DNA of 64,000 bases from Coix lacryma-jobi var. lacryma-jobi (Eukaryota; Streptophyta; Magnoliopsida; Poales; Poaceae), in assembly GCA_009763385.1 (NCBI GenBank), contig CM019824.1, positions 110,874,660 through 110,938,659 on the forward strand, given 5' to 3'. Position numbers and translations under genes: made by a program. This document shows positions 43,346-53,348 of this stretch, one piece after another. Each line of letters opens with the position of its first letter. Within the stretch, counting starts at the first letter, position 1. Under the pieces are notes generated by a model that worked only from the letters and a program-made list of their open reading frames with translations, did not search any database and had not been told where the DNA came from.

Positions 43346-43355
43346 AAGGGGGAGA
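43346..43355 (+). other. Functional polypurine tract (Sirevirus)
   Basis: AAGGGGGAGA, with one T before the LTR start TGCGGATAC at 43357. Confidence 0.85.
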
Positions 43356-43356
43356 T

Positions 43357-45392
43357 TGCGGATACATGGGTGTATGCCGAGTCTCTGAGTGATGAGTGAT
43401 TGTCAACTGGGATAATGCGCATGTTCTTTGGCTTGTGTTGTGCAGGTGTCGAGCACGGATACAGTGATCAGAGGAAAGGTGAAGGTCAAGTAGAGACGTG
43501 CCGTGCCGATGGACCGAGAGTGGCGAAGGGCGGACGTGAGACTTGGACGGAGGGACCAGTGGCCCGAGGATCAGCTGTGGTGGCTGACAGCCTAGGACAC
43601 CGATGAGGGAAGACTTGCGGGCACGGTGTTGCCTGGGTCGAGGACCTGGGGACACGTGTCGGTGGATGGGGTGCACGGGCGGTGCATCCCCTCTACGGCT
43701 CGGTTTGGTGGTTGAGCCACAGAAAAACCACCGAGTGGACGGTTTCCAGGTTTGGGCCTCAAAACCTGGGCGCTGATGGTTTTCGAGTTTGGGCCACAAA
43801 ACACAGGCTGAGGACGGTTTCCAGGTTTGGGCCTCAAAACCTAGGTGCTGCGGGTTTGCTGAGTTTGGGCCATAAAACTCAGGCGTTGGACAGCTGGTTT
43901 CCTGGTTTGGGCCACAAAACCGGGGGTGCGACGTCCGGGAAAAGAACAAGCAGAGCGGTGGCGGCACGTGGCGGCGATCGGTGAGGTTGCGTCAAGGCAA
44001 CGCTACCAGTTGTGCGGGCGTGGCCGTCGGATCATCACCTACCATGAGTTGGTCCAGAATAAGCCTAGGGTTTAGCTGGTTTGCTCTGTAATTAGAGAGG
44101 GGTAGAGTAGGAATTAGAATTAGGATAAGTAGAGGGAGACACCCTCCTCCCATTCTATCTCAGTCATTTGCTCTTTGCTTCTAGGGTTTGCTGCTCTCCC
44201 AATCCCTTGCTATAGCTACTGAGATCCGCAGAGAACCATACCTATGTGTACTGGAGATTTTGAGGAAGTGAGGCCGTAACCTCACTGTTGTAGCGTGTGG
44301 TAGCCACACGGTTGCAGATTGATGTGTCGATTCGCGTTTTGATTCGTGTTCTTCGCGTTCTTCGTTTCTCCATAATTTTCCCGTCACTCGATCTCCCTCT
44401 CTACTGCGTCTTTGCGAAATCCATTTGAATCAACTTGTTCCTTATAGTGAGGAGATCATTTCCACCGAAGGAATTCATCTAACTCCTCACGAACAAGTAG
44501 ATCGGGTTGATTTCATTTTTGTGGCGCTTTTTCGTGCATACTCCTTCCTTTTTGATTTCCCGGTGATTGAGTTGATTTGAGTGGATGATTTTTCGGGGAT
44601 AGTCTCCTAACTACCTCGTGATCATCTTCTCCAAGTTTGGGAACGTGGGATTGAGTTTTGATTCGGATTTGGGAAGATTCGTGAGAGGGGCGACCAAAAT
44701 CGCCCTCTCTGTTCATCTGTGGATAGTCCGCCGTTTGGGTCGCGGACAGTCCGCGCGTCGGGGTCGGTCAGACCAGTGGCCTGACTCCGCATTGTTGGAC
44801 GAGTCCTTTTTGAACCGCGGACAGTCCGCCGTTGGAACTCGAGGACAGTCTGGGAACGTCCAGGGACTGTTCAGCAACCTTGCTGTTTCTGGTTTTTGGC
44901 CGGCGGACAGTCCGCCAACCCCTCGTTGACAGTACGCAGAACGGGCGGACAGTCCGGGACCCCAGGGCCAGACTGTCCGGGATTTGGCTGAAGCCTCCGG
45001 TTTTACGCGTTTGCTCTCTCGGCTTCTTCGCATGGTTTCCGAACTTCTCGTTTGGTTCTAGAGTTGACCAAGGAACCTCTCTAGGTATCTTTGCTACTTG
45101 TTAGCATCGGTATTTGGGGATTTCTCGACGTAGTTGTCTATCTACGTTCGGGACTTGGTTTTTAGGAGGCAAACTTGTGCCGGTGTTTTTGGCGTTTGGT
45201 TGCTATCGCTTTGTGGTGCCTCGCTGTGATCCTAGGGATCATCCACCCTCTTCCAAGGGTCGTGGGCATCACGGTTTCGATCGAAGCTTTCGGGGGTTGA
45301 TCTTGGGGCAAAAGGCCAAAGTTTCGAGAGAAATTTTTGAGCTCCCATTCACCCCCCTCTGGTTGCCTTGCTAGTGCATTCTCGGTCCTTCA
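43357..45392 (+). repeat. Sirevirus 3' LTR (2,036 bp)
   Basis: Full-length partner of 35347-37059, with the same ends TGCGG...CTTCA. It keeps the 43584-43910 block that the 5' LTR has lost. Contains the GGACAGTCC palindrome cluster at about 44720-44990. Confidence 0.94.
43751..43920. repeat. 38-bp tandem repeat in the Sirevirus 3' LTR
   Basis: Five copies of TTTGGGCC(T/A)CAAAAC start at 43751, 43788, 43826, 43864 and 43906 (spacing 37-42 bp). The 5' LTR keeps only the end of the last copy. Confidence 0.88.
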
Positions 45393-45953
45393 GCAAGAAA
45401 TATTTGCATTCATACCACCACATCTCGCACCCCGCATTGTTTATTTAATTATTATTCACCGCATGCAATAGGATCGACAGTCCCGGAGACCGACCAGGAG
45501 CCGGAAGCAAACGACGAGCAGGAGATACCAGAGCTGCCCAGGACCGAGGAAGCCGACCCCGCGCTGGAAGCTAACCTGCCTGAGTGCCCCGCTCACGAGG
45601 CCTCAGTCTTTTCCGAAGGCAAGCCCCGGAGCATTTTAAGTCTCCTATTATTTACAAGTAATTCAATTGAGTACTTTTATATTGTGATGCATTAGGTATA
45701 GGAGTTGATTGATTCCTAATTGCTGCATTACCCTTCCTTGATTATTGTTGTGCCTGCCTTGTTATCGTGTTATCTATTTATACTGTAGAACTGCTTAGTC
45801 TGCTTAATAAAAAGTAGTAGTTAAGGATGTTCCCGTAATACCCCTGGTGGGTATTTACTGGATCACAGTTGGCTATATTTGCTATCGTGGAAAAGAACCT
45901 GAGTAGTAATGAAATACGGTCAACTGGAAGGCAAGGCACAAGTTTGGAAACTT
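45393..45953 (+). repeat. LTR of chromovirus A, continuation after the Sirevirus
   Basis: Matches element B's LTR at about 63339-63898 (GCAAGAAATATTTGC to AAGTTTGGAAACTT) and then stops. B continues with GGGACAGTCCGTCC, but here three unmatched bases (ATC) lead into pol. The rest of the LTR, and B's own leader and gag, are missing. Confidence 0.9.
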
Positions 45954-45956
45954 ATC

Positions 45957-47078
45957 CATAAGTGAGAATTTTGCTATAAGAAGTAATCTCGGGTTAGTAG
46001 AGTTGGATCGGGGATATCAGATAAGTTCCGCCGGAGCTGTTCTATCCGCCCGTAAAGTGGCTAAAGGAGTGGAGATGACTTTTGGGGACAAAAAGGCCAT
46101 AGTGGATCCCATAGTAATCCCTGGTCTAGGTTTGGATGTAATCTTGGGTATGGGTTGGATGAAACTCTGGAAGGTCAATCTTGACATTTCAGAGCGAGTA
46201 GTTTCCATGGTCAGTCCCTGGAGTGGGTTTTCTTTCCGGTTTAAGTTACCCTGAAACCCACATGAGATCGGAGTGTTGTTCAATATCACGGCAAAGCAGA
46301 TAGGTGAAATCCCTGTACTGTGTGAGTTTCCAGATGTCTTCCCTGATGAGTTGCCAGGACTACCATCGGATAGGGATGTAGAGTTTGCTATAAAGTTAAT
46401 CCCTGGAACGACACCAATTTCTCGGAGGCCGTATAGGATGCCAGCTAACGAGCTAGCAGAGCTCAAGACTCAGTTGCAAGAGCTTTTGGATAAGGGTTTG
46501 ATACGTCCTAGTTCATCACCTTGGGGATGTCCGCCATCTTTGTGAAGAAGAAGGACAAAACTTTAAGGATGTGTGTGGACTACAGACCGCTGAATGCAGT
46601 AACTATAAAGAATAAGTACCCCCTACCCCGAATTGACGTCTTGTTTGATCAATTATCAAAGGCAAAAGTGTTCTCCAAGATCGATTTGAGATCAGGTTAC
46701 CATCAGATCAAGATTAGAAGAGAGGATATACCAAAAACCGCTTTCTCCACCAGATATGGGCTCTATGAGTATCTAGTTATGTCCTTTGGGTTAACTAATG
46801 CACCGGCACATTTCATGTATCTAATGAATTCGGTTTTTATGCCCGAGTTCGATAAGTTTGTTGTGGTGTTTATTGATGACATCTTGGTGTACTCTAAAAA
46901 TGAGAAGGATCATACTGAGCATCTACGAGTCGTCTTAGCTCGACTTCGAGAGCACAAGTTGTATGCCAAGTTTAGCAAGTGTGAATTTTGGTTGAAGAAA
47001 GTACCCTTTCTTGGACACGTCCTTTTAGAGGAAGGAATTTTTGTGAATCCCACGAAGGTGCAGGAAGTTATGGATTGG
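45957..47078 (+). pseudogene. Protease remnant and RT of chromovirus B, left piece
   Basis: Aligns to chromovirus A from 18404 onward, so it starts just after the protease DSG motif and lacks the catalytic Asp. It reads ENFAIRSNLGLVEL, then TGA 46252-46254 (A has CGA), EFPDVFPDELPGL, a one-base deletion in GGATGTCCGCC (about 46528), then RT with CVDYRPLNAV, FSKIDLRSGYHQI and FIDDILVYSKN. It is cut at TGGATTGG by element 5 at 47079. Confidence 0.92.
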
Positions 47079-50000
47079 TGTAACACCCCTGGTGTTACGC
47101 AGTAATTAAAACCCTAATTAAGTTGTTTAGTATGCATAATCATCTGGCATCATGGCATAAAAGCATTTCATGTTTTAAGCATAGATGTGATGTTTCACAT
47201 GCTTTAATATAAGTATTGCATAATCTTGTGTGATGCTTTCATAAGTGGTGTATGAGGTGGTTAGGTGTTACATGAAATGATAAGTGTGAGTAAAAATCTT
47301 AGTTTTAAATGTTCTTTTTATTCCCTTTTCTATAAGTCAAAAAGTAAGTCAAATGTCAAAGTAATTTCAAATACAAAGTTGTAGCTCTTGTTGAGAGGCA
47401 CAACTTTGGTATTCAAAGTTTTCAAAGTTTCTGTACAAAAGTTTGAATAAATGTGAAATCTTTCAAACCCTAAAGTTGACCTCTAAACTAGATTTCAAAA
47501 AGTAAAAAGAATTAGACTTTGGTCCTTTAGTCAAAGTTGTAGAGAGGATTAAAATAAACAACTTTTATTAAGATAAATTTTCAAGTTACTAAAGAAAATC
47601 TGAAGTAATTTGGAAAACCAGTTTGAATTGGTTTCAAATCAGAAATTAATTTCCAAACCCTAGTTTTACCCCCTTTTGTGTAGTTCAAAAATTAAGCATA
47701 ATTTTGATATGGGACCAAAACCAAAGTTGTAGATAATTTCATAAGGAACAACTTTTATTTTGGTAAAATTTGAAGTTGTTCAGAAAATTCAAATGTAATT
47801 TTGAATCTAAGTTTGAGTGCATTTTAAATTCAAAGTGTGACTTCAAAATCTAGGCAGTTTTTGGGTGTGCTCCTTAAATGAAAGTTGTAGATCCTAATTT
47901 TTGGAACAACTTTTATGTTGGGAGTTTTGCTTGTTGTGTAGTGTTTTTGGGAGAAATAAAAGCAAGAAAACGTTTTAGCTCTCTGATCTACAGTGTCCAG
48001 GAGGGGGAAATACCAGAGCAAACCATCGGTGCTCTGCTCGCCGCCGCCACCGTGCTCAAGCAGCCGTCCGCTCGCGCGCTTGCCACGCAGTGGTCGTCGT
48101 GGCACAGTCTTAAAGCTTTACGCATACGCTGGCGAACCCCGTGCGTTGTCGTCTTCTTCCTTTCTTCCTCCGATTCTCTCTGCCCTCTTTCTCCTCTGTT
48201 TCCATCATCGAGCAGAGCCTGCCGCCGCCTAGGACCCGCCGGCATCGTCTGCCTTTGCCACAGTATCCTCGCCTTTGAGCTCGTGCCTGCAGCCTCGCCT
48301 CGCCATTGCACTCCTCAATAGCTATCTTGAGCAAGCTCCGGCCGCTGGTAGCCATCGCACCGCCCTCTTCTTCCTCGCAGCCGAGCAGTGCGCCGCCGCA
48401 AGCCATCGCTAAGGCCAGCCCACTTCAGTGAGCTCTGAACCCACCCAGTTAGCGTTAAGGCTTCTTCTCGAGCTGGTGATCATGGTCGGCTCGACCATTT
48501 CATCTCTACCGCGCCGAGTCCATCCGAACGTCGTCGTTGTCCTCAGTCCGAGCTATCGTTCCGCCATTGGCGACGACAGCCCATCTCCGTCCCGTCTTTA
48601 ACCAAACCAAGCCACGATTCAGGTCAAGGTGAGTACCCTTGAGTTTTCCTGCGCACCTTTGAGGTCTCTATCGCGTCATGAGAGCTAGCCGCCGCCACGC
48701 CGCCGTCTGCTCTCGGGCCGAGCCGCCATGGTCGCGTGCACACGAGTTCCAGTGCCCCTTCTGCTCAACCAATACCCCTGATAGATGCACCTGGAGGTGG
48801 GGATCACGCTTGTGTCTTCGCTTTTCGCCTGGGAAAAGCTCGTCGCCGCCAGGAGGAGGTCGGTTAGCGCCGCTCGGCGCTGGTCGTGGCCATGGTCGAA
48901 GCGCGGGCGAGACCGCGCTGACCTGTGCCTCGCCAGACGGCGGTCTGGGCCGGATTCGGCCCAAGTAGGGTTAGGTTTTGTTCTTTTTCTTTTTAGGAAA
49001 TGTTTAATCTGTGCTGATTGTTAAATAATTTGTAACTAATTCTTTCAGGTCCTAAATTTATGAAATAAAGTTTGTGGTGATCCTTGTGGTATGCTCTATC
49101 AAATAAAATTATAAAACTTGATGTTTGGATAATTTTTGCATGTGATTTAAATATGGCTTTTAATTAATAAATGAGACTTTGAAGATTTTTGTAGGCTTAG
49201 TTATATGTCCAAAAATCATGAAACTAATTTTTCTACTGTTTGTACCATGTGCTTAACCTTCACAAAAACTTTGAAGTCTTTTGGACAAAATAATTTTCTT
49301 GCTAGTTTTATGCTTGGGTTATTAATTAAATAATGCATGAAACTTAAATAATTTGTATAGGCTAAAATAAGGATCCAAAAATTATGAAATTGGTTTTGCA
49401 ACTGTTATTCACCATAACCAATCATCCCTAAAAGCTGGAGCTTAGTTTGGCAAAGTTATGTTCAACCCTAGATTCCATAATTAATTAATAAAGTATAGTA
49501 ATGGAGTTTGATTAAGTAGTTCATTAACAAAGATGGTTAGAAAGAGATTAGGACTAACCTTTGTTACCTTAATGACCTTTTGTTGATATGTTGTATGTCA
49601 TGATTTTGAATTGTCATGTATACCTTTGAAATAAATCAAGTAGTGCATTTGATCTTGTATGCATGAAAGGATGAGGTTGTTAGATCAGTTCTCATTAAGA
49701 GACTGTTTTCAGGATTGTGATTCCATTATCTGTGAATGAGTTGTATAGAGAAGTCATAGCCAACTTCTATATCTAGCTTGTCCTCAAATTTCATGATTTT
49801 AGGCCTGCCAGATTAGGAGTTGTGGTTTTTATAATAAAGCAGGTTAGATCTGTCCTATCCTCTGGACAGATTTGTGTAATGTAGTTGTTTGAGCTAATTA
49901 AGTTATGAATCCCCTGATGGCCATAATAGGAAAGTTGTAGTAAACTTTATAAGCTTTCTAAATTGTTAAGGATCACCCTTTTTGGTGACCTAGAGCTCCA

Positions 50001-52052
50001 GTTATCGCTGTTTGAAGTTGGGTTAGCAAATCTGTCCTAACTCTGGACAGAGATGTTTGTCCCAACTGTTTGACCTAGTAGCATATAGAATCAACCCTAG
50101 GTGATAATAACAAGTTTGTAGACAATTTGATAAGCTTTTCAAATTGTCTAAGATCACCCCTTTTGGATGTCGGGAGCTCTGGTTGTGGTTAATTAGTGTA
50201 GGTGATGTAATCTGTCCCAAGTTTGGGCAGTAGTGTTTACATCTTGGGTGACTTTGGATTAGTGTTTGAAGACCATGGGACACCTCTCACCTTGTGCTCC
50301 TATGGCTTGAGTGATGTTTTAATAAACCTTAGCCATCCTTAGTTATCTTCCTAAAAGTGCTTGGTGGAAGTTGTATATGTAGCTAGAAACTCTAGTTGGT
50401 GGGTTGCAAGTTGGTTTTGTTGGTTTGCATCTTTACCGCGAAGGAAAGTTGTACTCTACTATCCTTATCTTGTGTTTAGCTTCTGTTTTACAATTAATGG
50501 TCTTGCACCTAAACATGCATTCCATGGCATCATACTAAGCATATGTCATTTATCTACGTGTAGTATTCGAGAGTGAGAAGTTTGGATTGGTCAAGCTCCA
50601 GATCAAGGAGGTCCAGCTAGTTGAGCCTCGGAAGAGGAGCCTTGGAGGACAAGCTTCCGAGGGAGCACTTTAACTTCCAGTCAACCAGAAACTAACCTTT
50701 GTGGATCATTCTTGGATCCTATCTTCCCTACAACAAAGGCAAGCCCCGGTTAATTTAACCATTTCCTTGGATTTATAATTACACTTACTTTCGATAACCT
50801 GATGCATTAAATGTTTATCAAATAAATGCTTTAAACCTGTTGATGCATGACCAACCTGGTTATCGATATATCATTCCTAGCTACCTGCTTTATACAAATG
50901 ATAGAAATGCTTAGCCTTGCTTTATAAAGCTTTTGATAAATGTTTTCGATACTTATTGTTTTGGAATGATAATGAGAAAGAATGATGGTTAAGACCAGAC
51001 GGGCACATGCATCGACCCTTGGATCGATGTATGGTGACCCGGATGTGTCAGGTTAGGGTTAACCGTTGTTGGCCTGCTAGATTGAGAAACTGTGAAGTAC
51101 CGATCATATGCTACGGTAAGCCCTACCTTGGTGGTTCTTAAATGAGACCGGCTAATCGCGCACTGGGAGTGGAGAGATGGCGAGTGTACTAGCTACCCTC
51201 GTGGGTTAAAGTCCCGGATTGGAGGTGTACAAGTACTCTCGGGTGGCGCGGACCCGGTCTTGTTTGGAGGATCCGAGGTTGGGGTTGGTATATGTGTGAT
51301 CACGGGTCTACATATATCGTATGATCGTGGAAAACTCCCAGATTTGGTTGAATCGGTTCGAATCGTCGTGCTCCTCGGTTATGGAGACTCAATCTACTGA
51401 CCCGCACCGTAGAATGAAAATGGAACTGGTTTAAGAAAGAATGATAATGATCTTTCACTAATATTCACTTTCAATTTTTACTATGTACTTAAATGATTAA
51501 GTAAAATATGGATTTAGGATTGCTTTAGTAAGCTTTTATGCAAATGAAAAATACTGTTGAGCCTACCCAAACCAGCATACTTGTTCTTCTCCCTTTCTCG
51601 ACGGGTAAGTCCTGTTGAGTACCTTTGTACTCAGGGTTTGTTAATACCCTGTTGCAGGTTTCTTAGCAGGTGTTGTCGATCAAGATCATGTAAGTGGGCT
51701 TGACGTGATCTGGTTGTTCTTCTTCTCCAACTTAGGTACTCCGCCTAAGTGTGGTTCTGTGATACTATTCTGCTTCCGCAATACAAATTATGTTTATGTA
51801 AAAAGTAACTTAATCATGTTTTGTAAAGATTATCTATCTTGCTTCCGCACTCCGACGTATTTTGTATCAACTGTTGTAATGTTGTAATTATTCCAACCTT
51901 CATGATGATGATCCTGTGGTTTGTGGATAATTCGGTGTTCTCTCGGGGACACCCGACAGATCTTTCCAGTAATGTGCTTCATTTGCATTGTCATTGGGCT
52001 CCTTATAATGATGACGTGTGCAGGTGGGCCATATTGTCGGGAGGTTCTGCCA
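47079..52052 (+). repeat. 5' LTR of element 5 (4,974 bp)
   Basis: Starts TGTAACACCCCTGGTGTTACGC, a near-terminal hairpin (GTAACACC-CCT-GGTGTTAC). AT-rich, then a GC-rich leader block (47990-48965) ending in donor-like TCAAG|GTGAGTAC (48629), then AT-rich sequence. Ends GGTTCTGCCA. ORFs in the GC-rich block are low-complexity and repeat in the 3' LTR; no gene. Confidence 0.92.
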
Positions 52053-53348
52053 TAGAATGGTATTAGAGCAGGATTGTCATCAAGGGAAGACTGGTTGCAA
52101 CATTACATTTGAAAAATTTCAAAATGGTTTCGTAATCTAAAAGTTTTTGGAAGTAACAAATTAAAATGATCTTCCCTCCAATTTCTTTCTTGCTGGAAGA
52201 CTTCATGAAGACTCTACTAGCAACTCAAGCTGAAGACACTGAGATGGTTTCAACTCGTCTATAGAAAGTTAATGGAGAATCAACTTCCCCGTCAAACCAC
52301 GACAGAAGAGCTATTCAACACCTACATCAAGTCAGTGAAGCTAGTATATAAAGTATAGCCATATACCTAACTAACAGGTGGAGACAGAGATCTCCTGTCA
52401 GTGAGAGGTCGTATAGGACGAGCATATCTCATATCATGCATAATGATAAAATGTGCTTCTTCTCTAAATTCTAAAAGCAGCTATGATCCCCGATAGCTGA
52501 TCGTCCCTATAATCTGCTACCCTTGATGCTTATGTTCCATAAGTTCCTAATCCTTGGGAATTTTTGGATATCTTTCATACACTCTACCACATAAAGTTAG
52601 AATCAGGGTAAATCTTTGGTTCTTCCTAGATGTGTTTGTCATGCCTTGAATTGGCACATACCATTTGCTTGATGTCGTGTAAACGACGAATGGTGGTTGA
52701 AAGTTACTGAAATTGTGTTCTTTGAAAGGACCATGATCTATGGACCGGATAAAAGCGTGGGAACCTGGGGTCACCTATGGACGGCCACCATAGGGCGTTA
52801 CTGTCGGGTGCTCGCTAATATCCAGGCCTATAGTCATGATTCTTTCTAGTTCATCGTTAAAGTGCTTTCATTTCTGACTGCCCGAAAGGGAATTCAAAAC
52901 CACTTTCCTTGTAATTATAACCAACCCTTGTTTTTGTTATAATTTCCTCAATATGAGATGAGAGTTATAGAAGTTGTGCTCTATTGTGGTGCCATAATTG
53001 GTGACCACGGTGCCGTGTCGGAACCCAAGAATCTTGTGTGTCCGGATCACACTAATTTTCGCTGGGTGCGCGCAGGTATCAAGGTCTATAGTTATGATCC
53101 ATTATAGCCCGCAACTAATGTACGCTCTCTCTTGGTTCTTGATAATTTTCCTTGCTCCACTCAAATGTTCTCTACCTTGCTACTTGCAAGCGTGTTCTGA
53201 TCTCGGTTGTAATCCTGAACCCAACCCAGTTGCCTTGTGAGCTCCTTGCGAGTAAACAAGTGTGACACATTTCCTTTTCCATTACTCAACCCCAGTCTTT
53301 TAAGTGCTTCTTAAATCTCGGGACAAGATTTTTTTAAGGGGGAAGGGT
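52053..53348 (+). other. Interior of element 5: PBS, non-coding, PPT
   Basis: PBS TGGTATTAGAGC at 52057-52068 (two mismatches to the tRNA-Met site) and PPT AAGGGGGAAGGG near 53336-53347. No gag or pol domain on either strand. The end (about 53315-53348, ATCTCGGGACAAGATTTTTTTAAGGGGGAAGGG) closely parallels the pol-PPT end of chromovirus A (32721-32754), a trace of its parentage. Confidence 0.85.

Larger units (their letters stand above)
41567..43356 (+). other. Sirevirus 3' non-coding region with multiple polypurine tracts
   Basis: About 1.8 kb between pol and the 3' LTR with no env-like ORF. Its second half holds repeated AAGGGGGAGA or GAGGGGGAG tracts (about 42573, 42632, 42684, 42834, 42886, 43346); the last directly precedes the LTR. 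It also holds a 202-bp tandem duplication and several TTGGTATC motifs. Confidence 0.85.
35347..45392 (+). mobile_element. Ty1/copia retrotransposon, Sirevirus-type (10,046 bp)
   Basis: Complete structure: 5' LTR 35347-37059, PBS 37062, gag-pol 37123 to about 41560, a long 3' non-coding region with several polypurine tracts, and 3' LTR 43357-45392, bracketed by a near-perfect 5-bp duplication. Integrase before RT makes it copia. Multiple polypurine tracts and clustered GGACAGTCC palindromes in the LTR are Sirevirus features. Pol carries frameshifts and stops. It sits in the 3' LTR of chromovirus A. Confidence 0.93.
13871..45953 (+). mobile_element. Chromovirus A (Ty3/gypsy, Tekay-like), with nested insertions
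   Basis: In order: 5' LTR end (13871-14418), degenerate tRNA-Met PBS, leader with ORF0 (15154-16200), gag-pol (17697-20909 and 31996-32743) with integrase and chromodomain, PPT, then a 3' LTR starting at 32756. Three later insertions are nested inside it: a solo LTR (16409-17577), a CACTA element (20910-31992) and a Sirevirus (35347-45392). The 3' LTR is cut off at 45953, where it joins the pol region of a second family member (element B). Chromodomain, single RNase H, long LTRs and the upstream ORF suggest the Tekay/RIRE3 group; this is inference from family knowledge. Confidence 0.85.

Noticed and set aside
41567..43356. An envelope-like ORF after pol in the Sirevirus
   Set aside because: Some Sireviruses carry one here, but no ORF over about 90 codons with membrane segments is present; only polypurine tracts and repeats.
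47878..48968. ORFs in the GC-rich block of element 5 LTRs (repeated at 54148-55238)
   Set aside because: They repeat only because the LTR repeats; composition is low-complexity and no domain is recognisable. A captured host exon is possible but unsupported.
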